NCBI GenBank assembly: GCA_964036155.1
Contig: OZ038422.1
Location: 22,095,201 to 22,159,200, forward strand
From: Diploscapter coronatus
Taxonomy: Eukaryota; Nematoda; Chromadorea; Rhabditida; Rhabditidae
Direction: 5' to 3'
DNA length: 64,000 nucleotides
Positions 25,852 through 40,100 of this stretch are shown piece by piece. Position numbers and translations under genes: made by a program. The notes under the pieces were generated by a model that made no database searches, was not told the origin of the DNA, and saw nothing but the letters and a program-made list of their open reading frames with translations. How positions within the stretch are numbered: position 1 is the stretch's first letter; every line of letters starts with the position of its first letter.

Positions 25852-25860
25852 CCTACAAAT
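25852..25860 (-). promoter_or_regulatory. candidate spliced-leader acceptor of the receptor gene
   Basis: The minus strand reads ATTTGTAG|G directly before the ATG of the neuropeptide receptor. No upstream coding exon is seen, so this looks like a trans-splice acceptor or the end of a 5' UTR intron. Confidence 0.4.
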
Positions 25861-28800
25861 TTTTATAATCACTAGAAAAATATATTTTTTTGAAAACCAA
25901 AAACTAACACATTTTTCTTCACAATATGAGACGAGTAAAGATAGTGGAAGAAAACAGAACTGAAAGAAAGAAAAATTTTTCTCAAATTTTAAAAGTAGCT
26001 ATTGGCTGAACTAATATACTTGTAATTGGCAAAGCAAGACATAAATTTGAAGAAGATCAAAGCCGATATTCGGTTTCAACATTGATTTAACAAAACAGAC
26101 AGCTCGAACTAGATATTTGAAGCGATGAAATGAAGATACAATATAATGTAACGGATATGAATGGTATGGCAGAGATATGAATTTGGATGGATTTGAGGTA
26201 CAAACATCTATGCGCTATTCCATTCTATTCAATGAGATCCAAATTCAGCCCAGATTTGGCCCATTCATGGGCATGTTTATTTGCTCTGTCCTGGCCTCGG
26301 CCATTCCAGGCCCCTTTTATCTCGGACGACTCAACTCAGAAACCCCATTCACATCAATGAACTAATGAATTGTCTGACGGCTTCTAGTATTCGAATTCTT
26401 ATTTAATCGACAAACATTTAATATTGTTAAGAGTTGGAGAATAGGAAAATATCAGTAACATTATAATTGGATAAAATTAAAAAAAAAAAAAAGAATCTTT
26501 GATTATCGTGCTCGCTTCGCAAATCTTCCCCCTCCTGAAAACGTGTGTTCAGTGCTAAATGCTAGTGTTGTGTGTTTCTCCTTTTCTCATTCATTTTCTC
26601 ATAATGGAAGAAAAGAGGGAATACTAACATTTAGAATTAGGGCATATTTCTAGGAAGGCAAGATTTGCAATGCGCGTGCGATAATGACGCTCGAAATTGG
26701 AAAATCCAGAATTAAATCAAATAATTCCTATTTTTTAAAAATAAAGATCTCACATCTTCTTGATCGGAATGTGATAGTGATTATTAGAAAGAATAACTCA
26801 AATATTTATATTGGGCTGATAAAAAAATTCTCATTGAGACTGTTCGTATTTTCACTAATTATAGTTATTTGTCAGACTTTACTCAAATGATGCGACGACT
26901 GTTGTAGCCTATATGCTATCTATCCTAAGAAAATGTTATCACCCATTCAGCAACACAAATTTCAGAAGTTTAGACATGTTAGTAAATATAATTTCGGCAA
27001 GAACTTTCCGAACGACCCAATAGACTATACTTCTTTGGCCCCTATGATCATTTTATTCTTAAAACTGCAAAATTTTCGAATTACTTCTTTAGATTCTGCT
27101 TCTTTCTTACACTTTTCACTTCTCAGATTCACTAGACTAATTATAAAATAATATCACGAGAGAACTAGAATTTGAGAAATTAATTCGATTTTATTATTCT
27201 CAGGCTGGGTTGCTAATTAAATTTAAAAAATAAAAATATCAGGAATATATGAGCATTTTTGGACATTTGTAAAGACACGCTCAGTTCCGAAAACCGAGTG
27301 AAAGAAGTGAATGAATAATCATATTGAAATTGAAATTACATTTCGTAAAGAAAAGGAGAATTTATATTTAGGCAGGAGTACTATGAACATTGTGCAGCAA
27401 AGGTAGATAAAAAATAGGAAATTAAAATTTTCGTAGGCAGATATTTGAGCGCAGAAACGAGAAAAAAGAATGTAGGGATTGACTAAAACCCAATGATGAC
27501 ATTAAGATGCAAAAAGTAAGAATTCGTCAATTTTAGACACATCATTACTAGAATCATATTCTGATTCTGAATTCTGAGCTAGTGCATAAACAAGTAAACA
27601 ATTCTACATAAGCCATGTGTGTGTAATGGCAGTTATTTTTGTTATCAAACACGAAACTAGAGTAGATTTCAACAGGAAATTTGAAACTAGACAAATTTAG
27701 AGAAAGATTTTTTTGCATGTTAAGAAAGAAGTGAACGTCTATTTTCCAGGGATGCATATGGATGCGCAAAAAGCTGGTGGAACACTAGAATATTTTACGA
27801 TTTCGACCCACAACGGAGGTGGGGAAATACAAAGACAAGCCTTGTTCGACTCAGCCTGATGGTCATAACTTTGCCGCGTCAAAGCGTCGAAATATGCTCA
27901 TCTTCCTTACATTCATTACCTCATTCTTCGAGTCTCATAGTCAGGATACCATGCACATAGTTACATGAATGGATCAACTCGGTTGATATTTCAACCGTTG
28001 CTCTACATTTTGCAACTTTATTCCCTAGTACGTACGTCGTATACTTTTGACTGAAAACTTCAAATGTCCCCCAAACAAGTTACTCTTCCAATTCCAGACT
28101 CAGGACGACGATTTCGAATGAATACATTAAGGCTCGCAAATAGAATTAGGAAGAATGATGTTAGAAATGCGAATGTTTCATAAAATCAATATGGGCATCT
28201 TCAGTAGTAAATGACGATTCATAAGTGATTTGATAATTTTTCGATATCTCGCACATAATGAGACGCAATTCTACGCTAAAATACTTGCACAATTAGCATA
28301 TGGAAAAATGCATTGCAAAACTGAATTGAAATTTAAAATTGACTAAATTTGTGATTTTTGATTGCCATTATTACGATGCAGATTTGTAATATTTGCATTT
28401 TTCACATTTTCGTGAATCGTTTAAAAACACTTTCAGCTCTTATCACTAATACCATCAGAATCGCATCAGAAAGGAAACGAATATCGCGTGAGATTCAACT
28501 TTTTGCTCTTTCCAGCTCGCAATTCTAATTCGAATGCACGCGTCTCATCACTGATCTCATCGCAGATTTGAAACAGAAACATTCCGATTCTTTGACGTAA
28601 GAATATTCACAAAATGAAGATCACAAGTTCAAAAAGAATTGAAATGCTTGTCTCGAGTCTATTTTCCCTGAAAATTAAAAATAGCGATACATTTGAAAAG
28701 CACGTTTTCATCCAAATGAACAAAGAATTGCTCAATTCAGATTATGCATTTCACAAAAATCGTCTCTTCTCGAATTTTTATATAGATGGTCTACGTGCAG

Positions 28801-30090
28801 ATGAAGTGTGAGCGCGCGTGAAAACAACACGTGAAAATTATCCTGTAAACAACAAAAAAACTTTCAAAGGAAAAAAAGAAATTGAGACGGAAAATGAGTG
28901 CAATTGAACCTGCAAATCGAAGCCAATCAGAGGAATCGAAGAATCGGCAAATTTTGCCGGAAAAGGAGTAGAGAGATATGAAAATATGCAAAATGGCAGC
29001 GAATGGAATAGAGGCAGGCACAGAGTGGTGCGGGCAGATTCTCGGTTATAACTGGCATTGGCAACACTCTTCAGTCGCCATTCACTAGAGACAATTTCTA
29101 TTTTGAAAAAACACGAAGCGATATGAAAAAGCGCGAAATTTCATTTTCTTATGACTTCTTTGCCAGCTTTCAATTCATCAAAAATAATTATTGGAATGTC
29201 GTTTTGAAAGGAATTCTCGAGGATGAAAATGAGAGTAATAATTGACAACCAGAGACGGCAGCTAAATTGGGCGAAGAAAAGATAGTGAGTAAAATGAGTG
29301 GAAAAGGGTGCGATCATTCGACATTCAATGGTAATCATCATCCACTTCCTCTATTAAAATCTCCTATTTATGATGTCAAAATCAAAAATCCCTGAGGAAA
29401 TTATTAGTTTCCAATGCACAAATCCGTATTCTTCTACAAAGCACAAAGCATATTAGGTTACAATGATAAATAATCCATAAACGTTGAGTTCTGATTACTC
29501 AATGCATGGATGGTGTCTCTAGTTTAGTCTGTAGGAATAACATGTGATATTCAATAATTTGGGAAAAAATAGTGTAAATATTCTATTAACAGAATGATAG
29601 TCGCGAAATGAGCCGAAAACAAGCAGCCAATTGCAGAATTCCGGTCGAACGCCTTAACCGATTCATTCAAAATAGGCCGAGTAAATAATTAGAATTGGAT
29701 TTGAAGATAGAAGATAAAAGGTGAGACTGACAGACAAAGCAGACAGATGAGGCAAAGCAGATTTGTAGAGCAGACAAAGCAGGAAGGGAGGGTAATGAGA
29801 ATTGAATAATCTGCTGGGGAATTACTCACTGCTCCATGAATCTATGAATTGCATAACACAACTCTCACATTCATAAGGAATATCCACGTCAACATTCTGC
29901 CTACTAAATTACAGCATTTCCAGACAAATATTAAAAATAAATTAATCTCCTCCTATTTGTTAACATCAGCTGAAAATGCAAATGACAACCATTATGCAAT
30001 AATCAAGATAATGAGCCACCGGGATGGGAATAAAAATGGTCGTGTTTGAGCAATTTACACAGTAATGTAGCCTAAAACAATACGCTAAAT

Positions 30091-30650
30091 AAAGGATGCT
30101 CCATGATCACCTATTATTCATATAAGGCACTTTATTTCAAATTTCTAAATTGAGATTTAGTCGAATTAGATATTTTTGGATTCTCCATATCAAAAAAATT
30201 GATAACCGAGCTAAGTTTCATAAGATTTGGACGTACTATACAGGGATATATGGTACATCTTTCGCCAATTATGATGTCGCAAATTTCGCATACAGTGTCG
30301 CGTATTTTAAAAGCAGCAGGTGATTGGAAATAGTGACAATTAAAATCTCAATTTTATATGTACAGTATCATAGGGGCAAGAGTAAATATCTATGCCATAA
30401 TTTTAATTGAACCGAGTCATGGTAATGTTGTCAGGATTCCGAATTCAACGATAGTGCACTTTTCGACTATTGATGAGAAATGAGTGTTTTATCAGTGATA
30501 AGAGCATTGTACTGGTAAGATTGCACTTTTATAAATAATCTACTCATATGAGTCTTCAAAATGATACCCAATTATAGCGCTTTTTGATATTTTAGTATTC
30601 GCTATTACACTATTTTGAAATGCGTAATAAGTAATTATAGAACACCTTGT
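30091..30650. mobile_element. decayed mariner-like inverted-repeat element
   Basis: The left end (30091-30119, GGATGCTCCATGATCACC...) and the reverse complement of the right end (about 30622-30650, GGTGTTCTATAATTACTT...) agree over about 28 bases with one gap and differences that are nearly all transitions. Length is about 560 bases. No transposase frame remains. Ends starting with GGTGTTCTATAA are typical of mariner-derived elements. Confidence 0.5.
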
Positions 30651-32602
30651 ATTCATTGGAATTGTTTGAAATAGAACCAGGGCTATTATTATGAATGATA
30701 CCTCACAAAAAATAATTACCAGATAATGGACAAAAGTTGCACCAGAATAGAAACAAAGTTGGAAAGTTGTAGGATAGGACTTGGAAGTTAAAGTTCTGAC
30801 TAGCATAGTTATGGTAAACATCATTTGCATATAGAGAGAATTCTAGATTTATGCTCACTAACTTGAATTTAATTGATGCTGTATCAAACATCTAATTGAA
30901 TCATTCGAGCTACTTCATCTTCGCAATTTTTAACACTCAAAGTCTACGCAATGCGTGGTTTTGAATTGATTTGCCATGAGTTGAATGTCACATTAATTTA
31001 TGCATTGTTTTCATTCGATTTCAAAGTTTCATAGACAGTTTGTCAATTGTTATACATTCTAAATTTCTGGCAAAAACAACGAAACAGACGATTTATATCT
31101 TATTTTGATGATGATCATTTGATTTATAGAATTTGAAACTCTTAGATTAATCCTAAGTTCTTGAAAATTCTGCATAATCCTTCAATTGTCTGCTTATCGA
31201 AATATGCAACAGTATCATTAAATATCCACATGATTTTGTCTTAAATTCGAGAATTCGCATTTTAGAAGTAGGAAAAGAGTATTGCGGTGGTCGTATAAAA
31301 ATTTCCATGCTGTGTGAGTTTTGAATGATTTGGTAAGTAATTTGCACAGAAAAATATTTCAATTTACAACTTTTTGTGATGAGTAAATTGCATGTCATTG
31401 GAAATATGTTCAACTTCCTAGTTCGTTAATGCACTTTCGGGAATTTACGCACAAATGTCTTTAGGAGAAAACCAAGTTTGATTAAAAATAAGAATGAAAG
31501 GTCATCGGAGCAGGTGAATCGAAATTTGACAAGCAATTTCCCTTTGTAAATATTGCACAAAAATAGAAAAGAGTTCAGAGGATTCAAATGAAACAAACAC
31601 ACTCTGCAGTTTCAATGATAGATTTATGAACAGCGCTATAAAATAAAACTGACTGATTGAGCAAAACCGCGAGTTTCAAGTCATTCCATTTGTTCAGCTT
31701 GACAATGAGATATGTGACTTTTCCTGACAAACAAATTGAATCCAATTGAACTTTGACTATTAGATGACTTTTCTTTTGATTTTTATGCACAAGATTGCCT
31801 TATTTATGCTTTGAAATGCTCGACTTTAAATGTGATTGCAGCTAATTTCGAACAGAGCTGGCACTTTCTGATTATTACATCCGAGACAAACTAAAAATTC
31901 GGCGATTTTTCGTCCGCGAACAATTCAACGATCCTCTGTTCGGTGCGATCGAGACTTGCCCGAATGAACCAGAGTTTGGCCCGAAAAAAACTAGAGAATT
32001 CGAAGGATACATTGCCATTTGGGGCTGAAACGGGCAGAGTAGGGGGCAGAGGAAGTGGGAATTGCTGATGAGATTAGCAGGCAGACTACCTGATGAACCA
32101 GGCAAAACACATGAACATGGAAAGCACAAAATTAGGCTGAAACCGATTTGCCATTCAGAATGGAGAAATCATAGCATAAAAGGAAGGATGACTAGAAACT
32201 GAGACCTGTTTCCGGGATCGGAAAATGCGTATCAGCTGATAATGAAAAGTCGAACGGGACAGGCGGATGATATATTCGAAAACGAAACTAGAAGAAGCAG
32301 TCGAAGAATCTGAACGGAAACAAACAGAGGAAAGGAACAAATGAGGTAGGGGGTAAATCGAAATCGAACTGCAAGGAGAAGGGAAGGGACAATTGAAATT
32401 AAAGAGAAACGACGAAATGAAGGATGAAGGAGAAGGAATGGAGCAGAGGCAGTGACAAGGCAAAGGGGAGTGCAAATTGTAGGGAGATCGGTGATTAAAT
32501 GGGACAAACATAGATGGAAGGGAGGCAGACATTGCAGGAGGAAGGTAGGAAGTTGTAGGGACGTTGAATATTATTAGAGCACAAAGATGATGCAAATAGC
32601 TG

Positions 32603-32625
32603 GAGAGAGAGAGAGAGAAAGAGAT
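32603..32625. repeat. (GA)n simple repeat
   Basis: A short dinucleotide tract with one AAA interruption, set in a purine-rich region. Confidence 0.85.
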
Positions 32626-33891
32626 ATACTTGTGAGCAGCGAACTGGAGTTCCGGATATAAATAGAGGCTTATCTTCGTGTAGACGCCACTTTTAGAAAT
32701 GGATTGGTTTTCAAAAGGCAGCTAGATGCATCTTCTCTTGCATAATAGGAAATTCGCTGTTTTACCTGAAACTGAAAGAAAGCAAGATCAGAGTTGCTAT
32801 CAAGAAAAACAACTTATTGTTGAGATTGGAAGAACTTAGAAACGTCGAGCAAATTCTACCTTCTACGAACTTATTCAGATAGTATCCTTCCGTCAATCAT
32901 TCAATAGTCAATATCAACAAGTAATATCATTTTGCTTACCGCTTCCACCATTCCCATTCTCCTTCTTCGGCCGACATTGACCCGTATCATTCACAGTCCG
33001 AATGCCGAATGCCTAGTGATCAGGGAGAATAGCTGAATGATTGCAATGATTGCAGGGTTGAACTGAACTATGCAAAATGTCGAGCAGATTGGAGATGGTG
33101 AGTAGGTCTGACAGGGCTAAAGGCAAGGGGAACACCTCTATCCAGTCTGATTGACTCTATTGGTGCATTAGAAACACACAGAAGGGGGGAGAAAGCAGCT
33201 GCAAAGGGGCTGGGGAAAGAGATGGAAGGCGGTGCCAGAACGAAGAAGGCAAGGACTTCGACTTCGAAAGGGACTCAAACTGGGGGAGCTGCAACTGGCA
33301 AACTCACTCCTCACAGAGACAATTGCAGATGCAGTAATTGATCTGCCCCTCCCCTCTCTCCTTCTGTCATAATTACTAGGGACATAAATGGAGTGAAGTT
33401 GATGACCGAGTGAATGAGGAGTGAAGTGAGACGGGGTGTGAAACAAACAATTCCAAATAGGAGGGATCGGTCGGATAATGTCTTGTCTCAACAGGAAATG
33501 ATGAGATCCACCTCAGCCAGAAAAGGCGCTTGTAAGGGAAGTTCAAGTCAACACATTAGAAGAAACTCCAGCTAGATAAGCACATTGCACACTAGCTGTA
33601 TTGCTACATCCTGATATGCTCCTCCTGCTTCTGCTAATTTTAATCGCGTTATCTCTGAAGTCCCCAGGGCTTTCTACAAATTCTTGTTTCAACTATTGCC
33701 TTCATCCATTATTTCCGTTCAAAACATGAGTGGTCTGTCTAGTCTATGGTTGTTCATTGCAGTGGGCAGTTCAATTATGCAGTTAAATGCAGTCGAGATG
33801 ACGCCGAATGTGTATGAGTAGGCGATTTAGCAGCGTCTTGCAAGCATACCTGCTTGTTTCAGCTCTCTTCATATTCAGCTGCTTCTGCCTC

Positions 33892-33924
33892 TTGTTATTG
33901 CTGTTGTTGTTGTTGCTGTTGTTA
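33892..33924. repeat. (GTT)n simple repeat
   Basis: An imperfect GTT/GCT trinucleotide tract of about eleven units. It is not in a recognisable coding frame. Confidence 0.85.
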
Positions 33925-36464
33925 CCTTTTGCTTATTTTGAAATGCTCAAATATTGATAAAATTCCTCGCATTCCACTATCCCCTTTCATTCATTCACAT
34001 AGGTAGAATGAAAGCCCTAACCACCAGACTTCACTTCCTTCCGCATTTTTACGGCAAGTTTCTAGAATCAAGTTCGTTTTCACACTTGAGGCGTAAAAAT
34101 TCTGAATGAAGTCGAAGTATGACAGATGATCAACAAATGTTCAAAAATATCTAAATTCGACACAAAATTACAAGTCTCAGTTATGTTGTTTAATCAGTTG
34201 CGAGTTGAAACTATGAATTATCAGGAGAAATAATTGGTAGAATGATCGAGTTATGGTCTGCATGAAGGAATGCAAGAAAACGCAAGTGTATTTTATTTAC
34301 CTGTCGACTCTTCTCGAAGTGAAGGCATTCATTTGGCGAGTTTCAGATGTCTCCCTTTCCTTCCCTGCTCTCCTCTTCTCTTCTTCTATTTTGAATTCAG
34401 TATTTGCCGTTTAGACCACCACGAGCAATTTAATGACGTTTATACATAAGTCGGGCAAATTGCAGATTTGGAAAGAAGATTTTAGGGGTTGACAAAACAG
34501 ATAGATAGTTTACTGAATATAGAGAGATTGGGGATCTGCTTGAGAGGGAGAAGCAGAAGTAAGGAGGTCGACAGGAAGGTAGGCAGGGGATAGGAAGGAG
34601 AAATATGCCGAAGGCTGCTTGTTGCTGTCAAGTTGAGTAAGAAGCAACTAAAATAAAGAACGAAAGGAAGAACGAACGAGAAAGAGAGCAGCAAAGACAG
34701 GAAAAAATGAGCCGAGTCTGACAAATTGGACCAATCCTAGTCGCCTCTCCGCAGATACTCAATGAAAATCTTGTATATAAATCAGAAAGGAGGAAAATTA
34801 ATAAAAAAAAAAGTATGTGAGATAATTAGCCACGCGCCTAATAACTAACCAATATCCAAATACATTGGCTCGAGAAGATTCTAATTTAACCTATTACTCA
34901 ATCGAAGTACAACAACAAACAAGGAAGCACACAAAATGTGACTAAATTAGACACGAGTCTGACTGAAATATCTGTCGATGTTGTCACGAAAAGTTATGAT
35001 TTAACTTTATTTGGATGTTGCTAATTCAGTATTATTGAATATATGATGTAAGCTGGGGTGATATAAAAACTCTTCGTCAATGCTAATTATGTGCGTAGAA
35101 GGAAATGATAGGTGTTTTGAAATATCAATTATTCATGTGAATTTACTTCATGCGTTTTTACTTGATTTGATTGTCTTTCAGATCACAAATCTGTTCGTGT
35201 GTTCCGTTCTCAGAAATGATTCTGTCTCTGGCTGCAGAAAAGTGCAATTGCCGAGAAGTGCGAGAATCGGCAATCTGCATAAAGAACTGCACAAGTCCTG
35301 TCTTCTCCTGCCGCACTCAATTTTTCCAGTATTTCGTCGTCTCTGTACATTCACATATTTATCCTCTGCACTTCGACACAAGTCACTAACCGATGAATCC
35401 CTGCTTCTTCTTCTTCACTTTTTTGTTCCTTCTATGTTCTGATTTCGGCGACAATCTTCCCTCGTGCTCTTCGCATAAAAATCCGGATGATGCAACAAAT
35501 TGAGGGGGAGACAAAACAAATGGAAAATAGAAATCCTGCGATAACCAATCACAAAAGATGCCCTTTGTCTGGACGAATTTCTTCCTTCTAACAATGTGAA
35601 TTATTCAGAATCCGTCTGCTTCTGTTTGCGATATTATTTCGGTTGGCATATGAAAGAATGAAACACGCAAAAATGATGGCATTAGAAATTCAAGAATTCG
35701 AGGATAAAGACGTAAGCTGACTGGCCAACAACAGAATGCAAAAATTAAACCAGAAGTTGAAACTCTATACGAGGATTATTTGTTCCAGTTTAGTTTCATT
35801 AGGGAAGTTGTGCATTCCACGCGATCCATTGAACCTACGCTATGAATAAATGAAGAGAAATGTGGCATTATTCATTACGATATTTAATCGCGCTCGACCC
35901 AGAGTGTCTTTACGAGTGAATTATTCAGAGAAATCACAGACTATTAATGATCGTCACAAACGGCAATTATTGCCAAATGACAAAGTAAACATCAAAGAAT
36001 TTTCATAAATCTCGAAATCAAGATAACGTTGACAAAATATAAGAAAAATGTTGAGAAAGTAAATTCTGCACGAATCGAAGAAGATGTGTGATAAAAATAG
36101 ACGAAAATGCCAGTCAGAAGATCAGACAGATTTGAGTGAGAATGCCCAAGAAAGCAAAAACAACTCGGAACTGACACCAGTCGATGAAAGAAGAAACGCA
36201 GGGGAAGGCAACTGAAGCTGAAGAGTGACTGAAAGGGTGAGAGAATGGAAATGCAAAGCCGCTTAAGCCTGAACTGGGGGAGATTCGAGGAAGTTGCCGA
36301 GGTCAACGAGGAAGACAATGGGAATGGAAGATATGAGGATATGCCTGAACTTGAGAGAGTTCGATCATCTCGAAATGGGAATATAAGAAGACCAGATTCC
36401 ATTTCACTGGCGTTCACAGAAACAAACAAATAAGCAAAAAATTGGTAGGAAGGTCGATTTAGAC

Positions 36465-36785
36465 ATGTTGATAACAAATATAATGTTAAAAAACGCTAAA
36501 GTTCCCAAATATCTTCACAGCTTGGTCCTGAACTCCCTCTTTGTTGCTAAAGCGACTAATGGCATTTCGAAAACCTCACTTCACAATGTGTACATGATAA
36601 GTTCTTTAATTTTTTGTCGATGTATTGAGAAGAAACTAGTCCGACTTCGAGATCTAACGGGGTCTAGTTGTGAAGTTATTCGAGATCTTCTGCGTTTTTG
36701 GCATGACATTCGTTATCAATATATCGAATTTGGATTCCCTGCAAATGCTGAACCGAAGAAAGTATACAGATTACTTTTCTTGTAG
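36465..36785 (+). CDS. unassigned open frame
   Basis: A 106-codon frame with fairly even residue use (ends YRLLFL) lies in the gene-poor region, about 110 bases before a Tc1-like inverted-repeat element. I see no signal peptide, domain or family resemblance, and no splice partners. Probably chance. Confidence 0.12.
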   Translation: MLITNIMLKNAKVPKYLHSLVLNSLFVAKATNGISKTSLHNVYMISSLIFCRCIEKKLVRLRDLTGSSCEVIRDLLRFWHDIRYQYIEFGFPANAEPKKVYRLLFL

Positions 36786-36898
36786 ATTGAAAAATTACCC
36801 GAGTGTAAATGAAAATATGTGATATAATATAAGAGTTAATTTACTAAAATCTCCTAATTCGATGAAAAATTATTTTAAAATTGTCCAAATCTCTAAAG

Positions 36899-37118
36899 GT
36901 GTTAGTGGCGATCAACAACTTGGAACAATTGCGATTATAAATTAAGTCTCATTACCCTCACAAATTGCGAACCAAATTCGCTAAAATCTGGCAGCAATTT
37001 ACGATTGAGTGAACCGAATATGTATGCAAAATTTTAGCTGAATTGGTTAACTATTTGAGAATGTAGTAAACTGAATTCATAATCGCGATTGTTTCAAGCT
37101 TTTGGCCACCACTGTATG
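36899..37118. mobile_element. Tc1-like miniature inverted-repeat element
   Basis: Left arm 36899-36946 and right arm 37071-37118 are inverted copies of about 45 bases. The outer end in reverse complement reads CAGTGGTGGCCAAAAGCTTG, a form typical of Tc1-type terminal repeats, and both arms share a GCGATTAT core. Only about 125 bases lie between the arms, so this is a non-autonomous remnant. Confidence 0.7.
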
Positions 37119-40100
37119 TTCTTTTTTGAAGCAAGAAATCATAAATTATGAAATCCAGGCAGCTATACTCTTGATATTGCTAAAAATATTTCTTAAAAAA
37201 TATCAGATAGACGTGCATGAATTATAACTTCCTGAAGACTGAAGGAAGAACGTCTCAAGTCAGGCAGGAGAACTAGTCAGCTGAATAGTATGTTGTTTTC
37301 GATTAATCACATTAATGAAATTCTCATTGCATGAGAAATGACGAGCTGAGGCAACAGACCTATGAGCGACTTCTGATGAGGCAGAACACGCCCCCAGATT
37401 TGTAATTAATTTCTGCCAACGAATTCCTGGAATCAATCACAAAGGAAGCACAATCCGGTAGTCGCGCACCCTGTCTAGTCTTACTCATTTCTGTTTTCTG
37501 TTTCTATTGCAAAAATAGCTGATCTTCATGTTTTTTCTCTTATCTAACAATGAATATATTTACTAAATTTGCTCCCTCGGAGTCTCGCCTATATAATGAT
37601 ATGTTCGATTGCAACATTCCCCATCATCCATCTCAACTAATTCATTATGAAGCATTTCACACTTCCAGGAATAAGTCACCCTTTTTGTATAATATTCATC
37701 CACCCTATATCCATGATATCTACACCTAGTGCACTTCGTTAGTTACATAAATAATTCATATCCATCCTCGTCTTCTATCCCATTGGTTCTGATATCAAAA
37801 GAAGTCAGATGTTAGCCTATCTTTCAGCTCTTCTTTGCATTTGCATTTTGTATAGAACAGAGCGGTCTCGTGACAAGATGGCAGCTGAGCAAGTGTCCGT
37901 CTGTAATCATCAGACTGACATAATTGGGCATTTGCAATGCAACTAACAACTGCAGCTGAATGAATGATTGCTTTTGACAAGTTTATGTTGATGCAGAGCC
38001 AAAACTGCTCTGCAAGCAAATTGATTCGGCGAATTGCTCTAGTCTTCGAAGAAAGAGTTAATTTAGGGTGAGTTGAATGGATTATTGGATTAGACCATTT
38101 GTTCTCCTTTCTTCTCGGCTTTACTTAACCCGAGTTGTCCTAATCTCATTCTGCCCATTTCGTCTATTTGCCCATTCGCACCTTTTGAAACGCGAAACAC
38201 AAGAAACTCGGACAGAAATGGAATTGCGCAGGTGGAAAGGGAAGAAAGGAGAATAGAGGATGGAATGGAAGAAGACGTCATTCGGGGAAATAAATGATCA
38301 CTTCGGATGGAGAATAAAAATTAGAAAAGACAAATTTTCAAAATGCATCAAATATGGCACAATTAGATTGCTAATTGATTGTATCATGAAGATGGGAATT
38401 TTCCATCCAATAAAAATCGCAAAAATTGATAAAATGTTGACTTACGGCTTTCCAAAGGTCCTCGAGATTCCATTTATGATGATCGTGTTGTAGTCTATCC
38501 GAATGATTTTATCCATTCTGAAAGAGCTCGGATTAATCGTTAAATCTTTGAAATTCTGACGTGAAAAGTCGCGTAGACAATCGAATCGACGAGCAGCGAA
38601 AAAGGCAAATCAGAAACATGTGCAACAAATGAGGTGAATTGAGAAGGGAAAGAAACAGGATAAGGGGGACAAAAGTTGAACGCGCACAGAGCAGAGGACA
38701 GAAGACAAGCAGGAATAGGGCAAAGGCAATAGAGGAAGAGATTGAGCAGAGAATGGCAAGGGAACAGAGAGTGAAATGTGAAACATGAGGAAGAGAGGAA
38801 TGAAAAGAAGAGCTGCATTGTCCAATTGAGGCTAGGAAGGACATACTAAACACATTCAGGAAGCATAAACAATTGCAGGCAGATGGGAATAAACACGGGA
38901 TTGTAGGGGGATAAGAGAATTCTCAGCAATGTTTGTAAATTATTGAATGCAGTCAAGTTTCGAAGGAGTTCAGGTGAAAATTTTAGAATTTCACTAATGT
39001 CAGAATTATTAGGACGAATAAAGTAGATACAGTCGTCACTAACAAGGGAAGCGTCCGATCTCGTTTTCTCTTTTTCGAATTAGAGCAAGTGGAACCTACC
39101 AAATCAGCATCGTCGATTACGAATATGCAAAATTCAAAACTTCTTATCTTGCAAAAATGTTTGCCATATTTCACCTCAAGAGGCTAGAGAAGGTTGGAGT
39201 CGGGAGAGACGAATGAGAAGCGAGGAAAATGAAAGCCAGGGCCAGATTTTGATGAAAAACAGTAGTTTTATAAGCATAGTTAGGGACCGCAAACTCTGCT
39301 CCTCGTATTTTTCGCTTTTATTCAAGAAGTCGTCTTTGGAAAACCCAAAATAAGAAGTAAACACCCTTCAAAGTGGAGATACGTAAAAATCGTAAGCTAA
39401 TTCGGGGAACCATCCAACCAGTGAAATGGTTCCATACCAAAAATCAATCCGAAATTTCGGTGTTGGCAGATGTTCATATCTTTTTGCGTAGCAGAATCAT
39501 GCTCATTTTGATGTCTCCTTTGGTGATATCTTTCAATCAAAAACGAATTTTGTTTTTCTTCACTAGCGTTTTAGTTATACTAAAATTGATCTTTTGAAGT
39601 AGGAAGATACAGAAAAAAGATTATGAGTTTTGTGTAACCTTTTGCGACACCTAAACACAAAGAAAATATCCATTTCAAGGTAATCAGGTACAGGAAATAC
39701 ACATATCTAAAAATTCTAGCGGTTTTCTTCCGGTGCGAACCTAATGCGAAATGAGCATATCGTCTTGTTATTCTCTATTTTACGATGCAATTTCATGCCT
39801 TTATAGTTTGAAATTTTGAATTCCATCACAATTTTGCAGGCGAATTAAGAGAAATAGAAAATAACTTTAGATTTTGAAAGAAAGTGTAGAAGAGGAAGAA
39901 GGGAAGAAAATGAAGAAAGGAAGGAGGAAAAGGAGCCGGAAGGGCGAACTACAAAAGAAGCTAATCCGCGAACGGAGAAGACTGAATGCTGCAGGGCAGA
40001 AGGCACAAGACAAGACTGAAGATGTTGGCAGCTGGTAGCACGTGTTGGAGCGTCGAAGGGAGGCAGACATGACAATAAGGGAATGAATGAAAACTAAGCC

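Noticed and set aside
32340..32362. GAGGTAG motif resembling the let-7 seed
   Set aside because: The bases after the seed do not match let-7 and no hairpin precursor surrounds it.
32155..32595. A 146-codon minus-strand open frame and overlapping frames nearby
   Set aside because: Residues are almost all Ser, Pro, Phe, Leu and Cys, as forced by a purine-rich plus strand. Overlapping frames are equally open and no splice or domain support exists.
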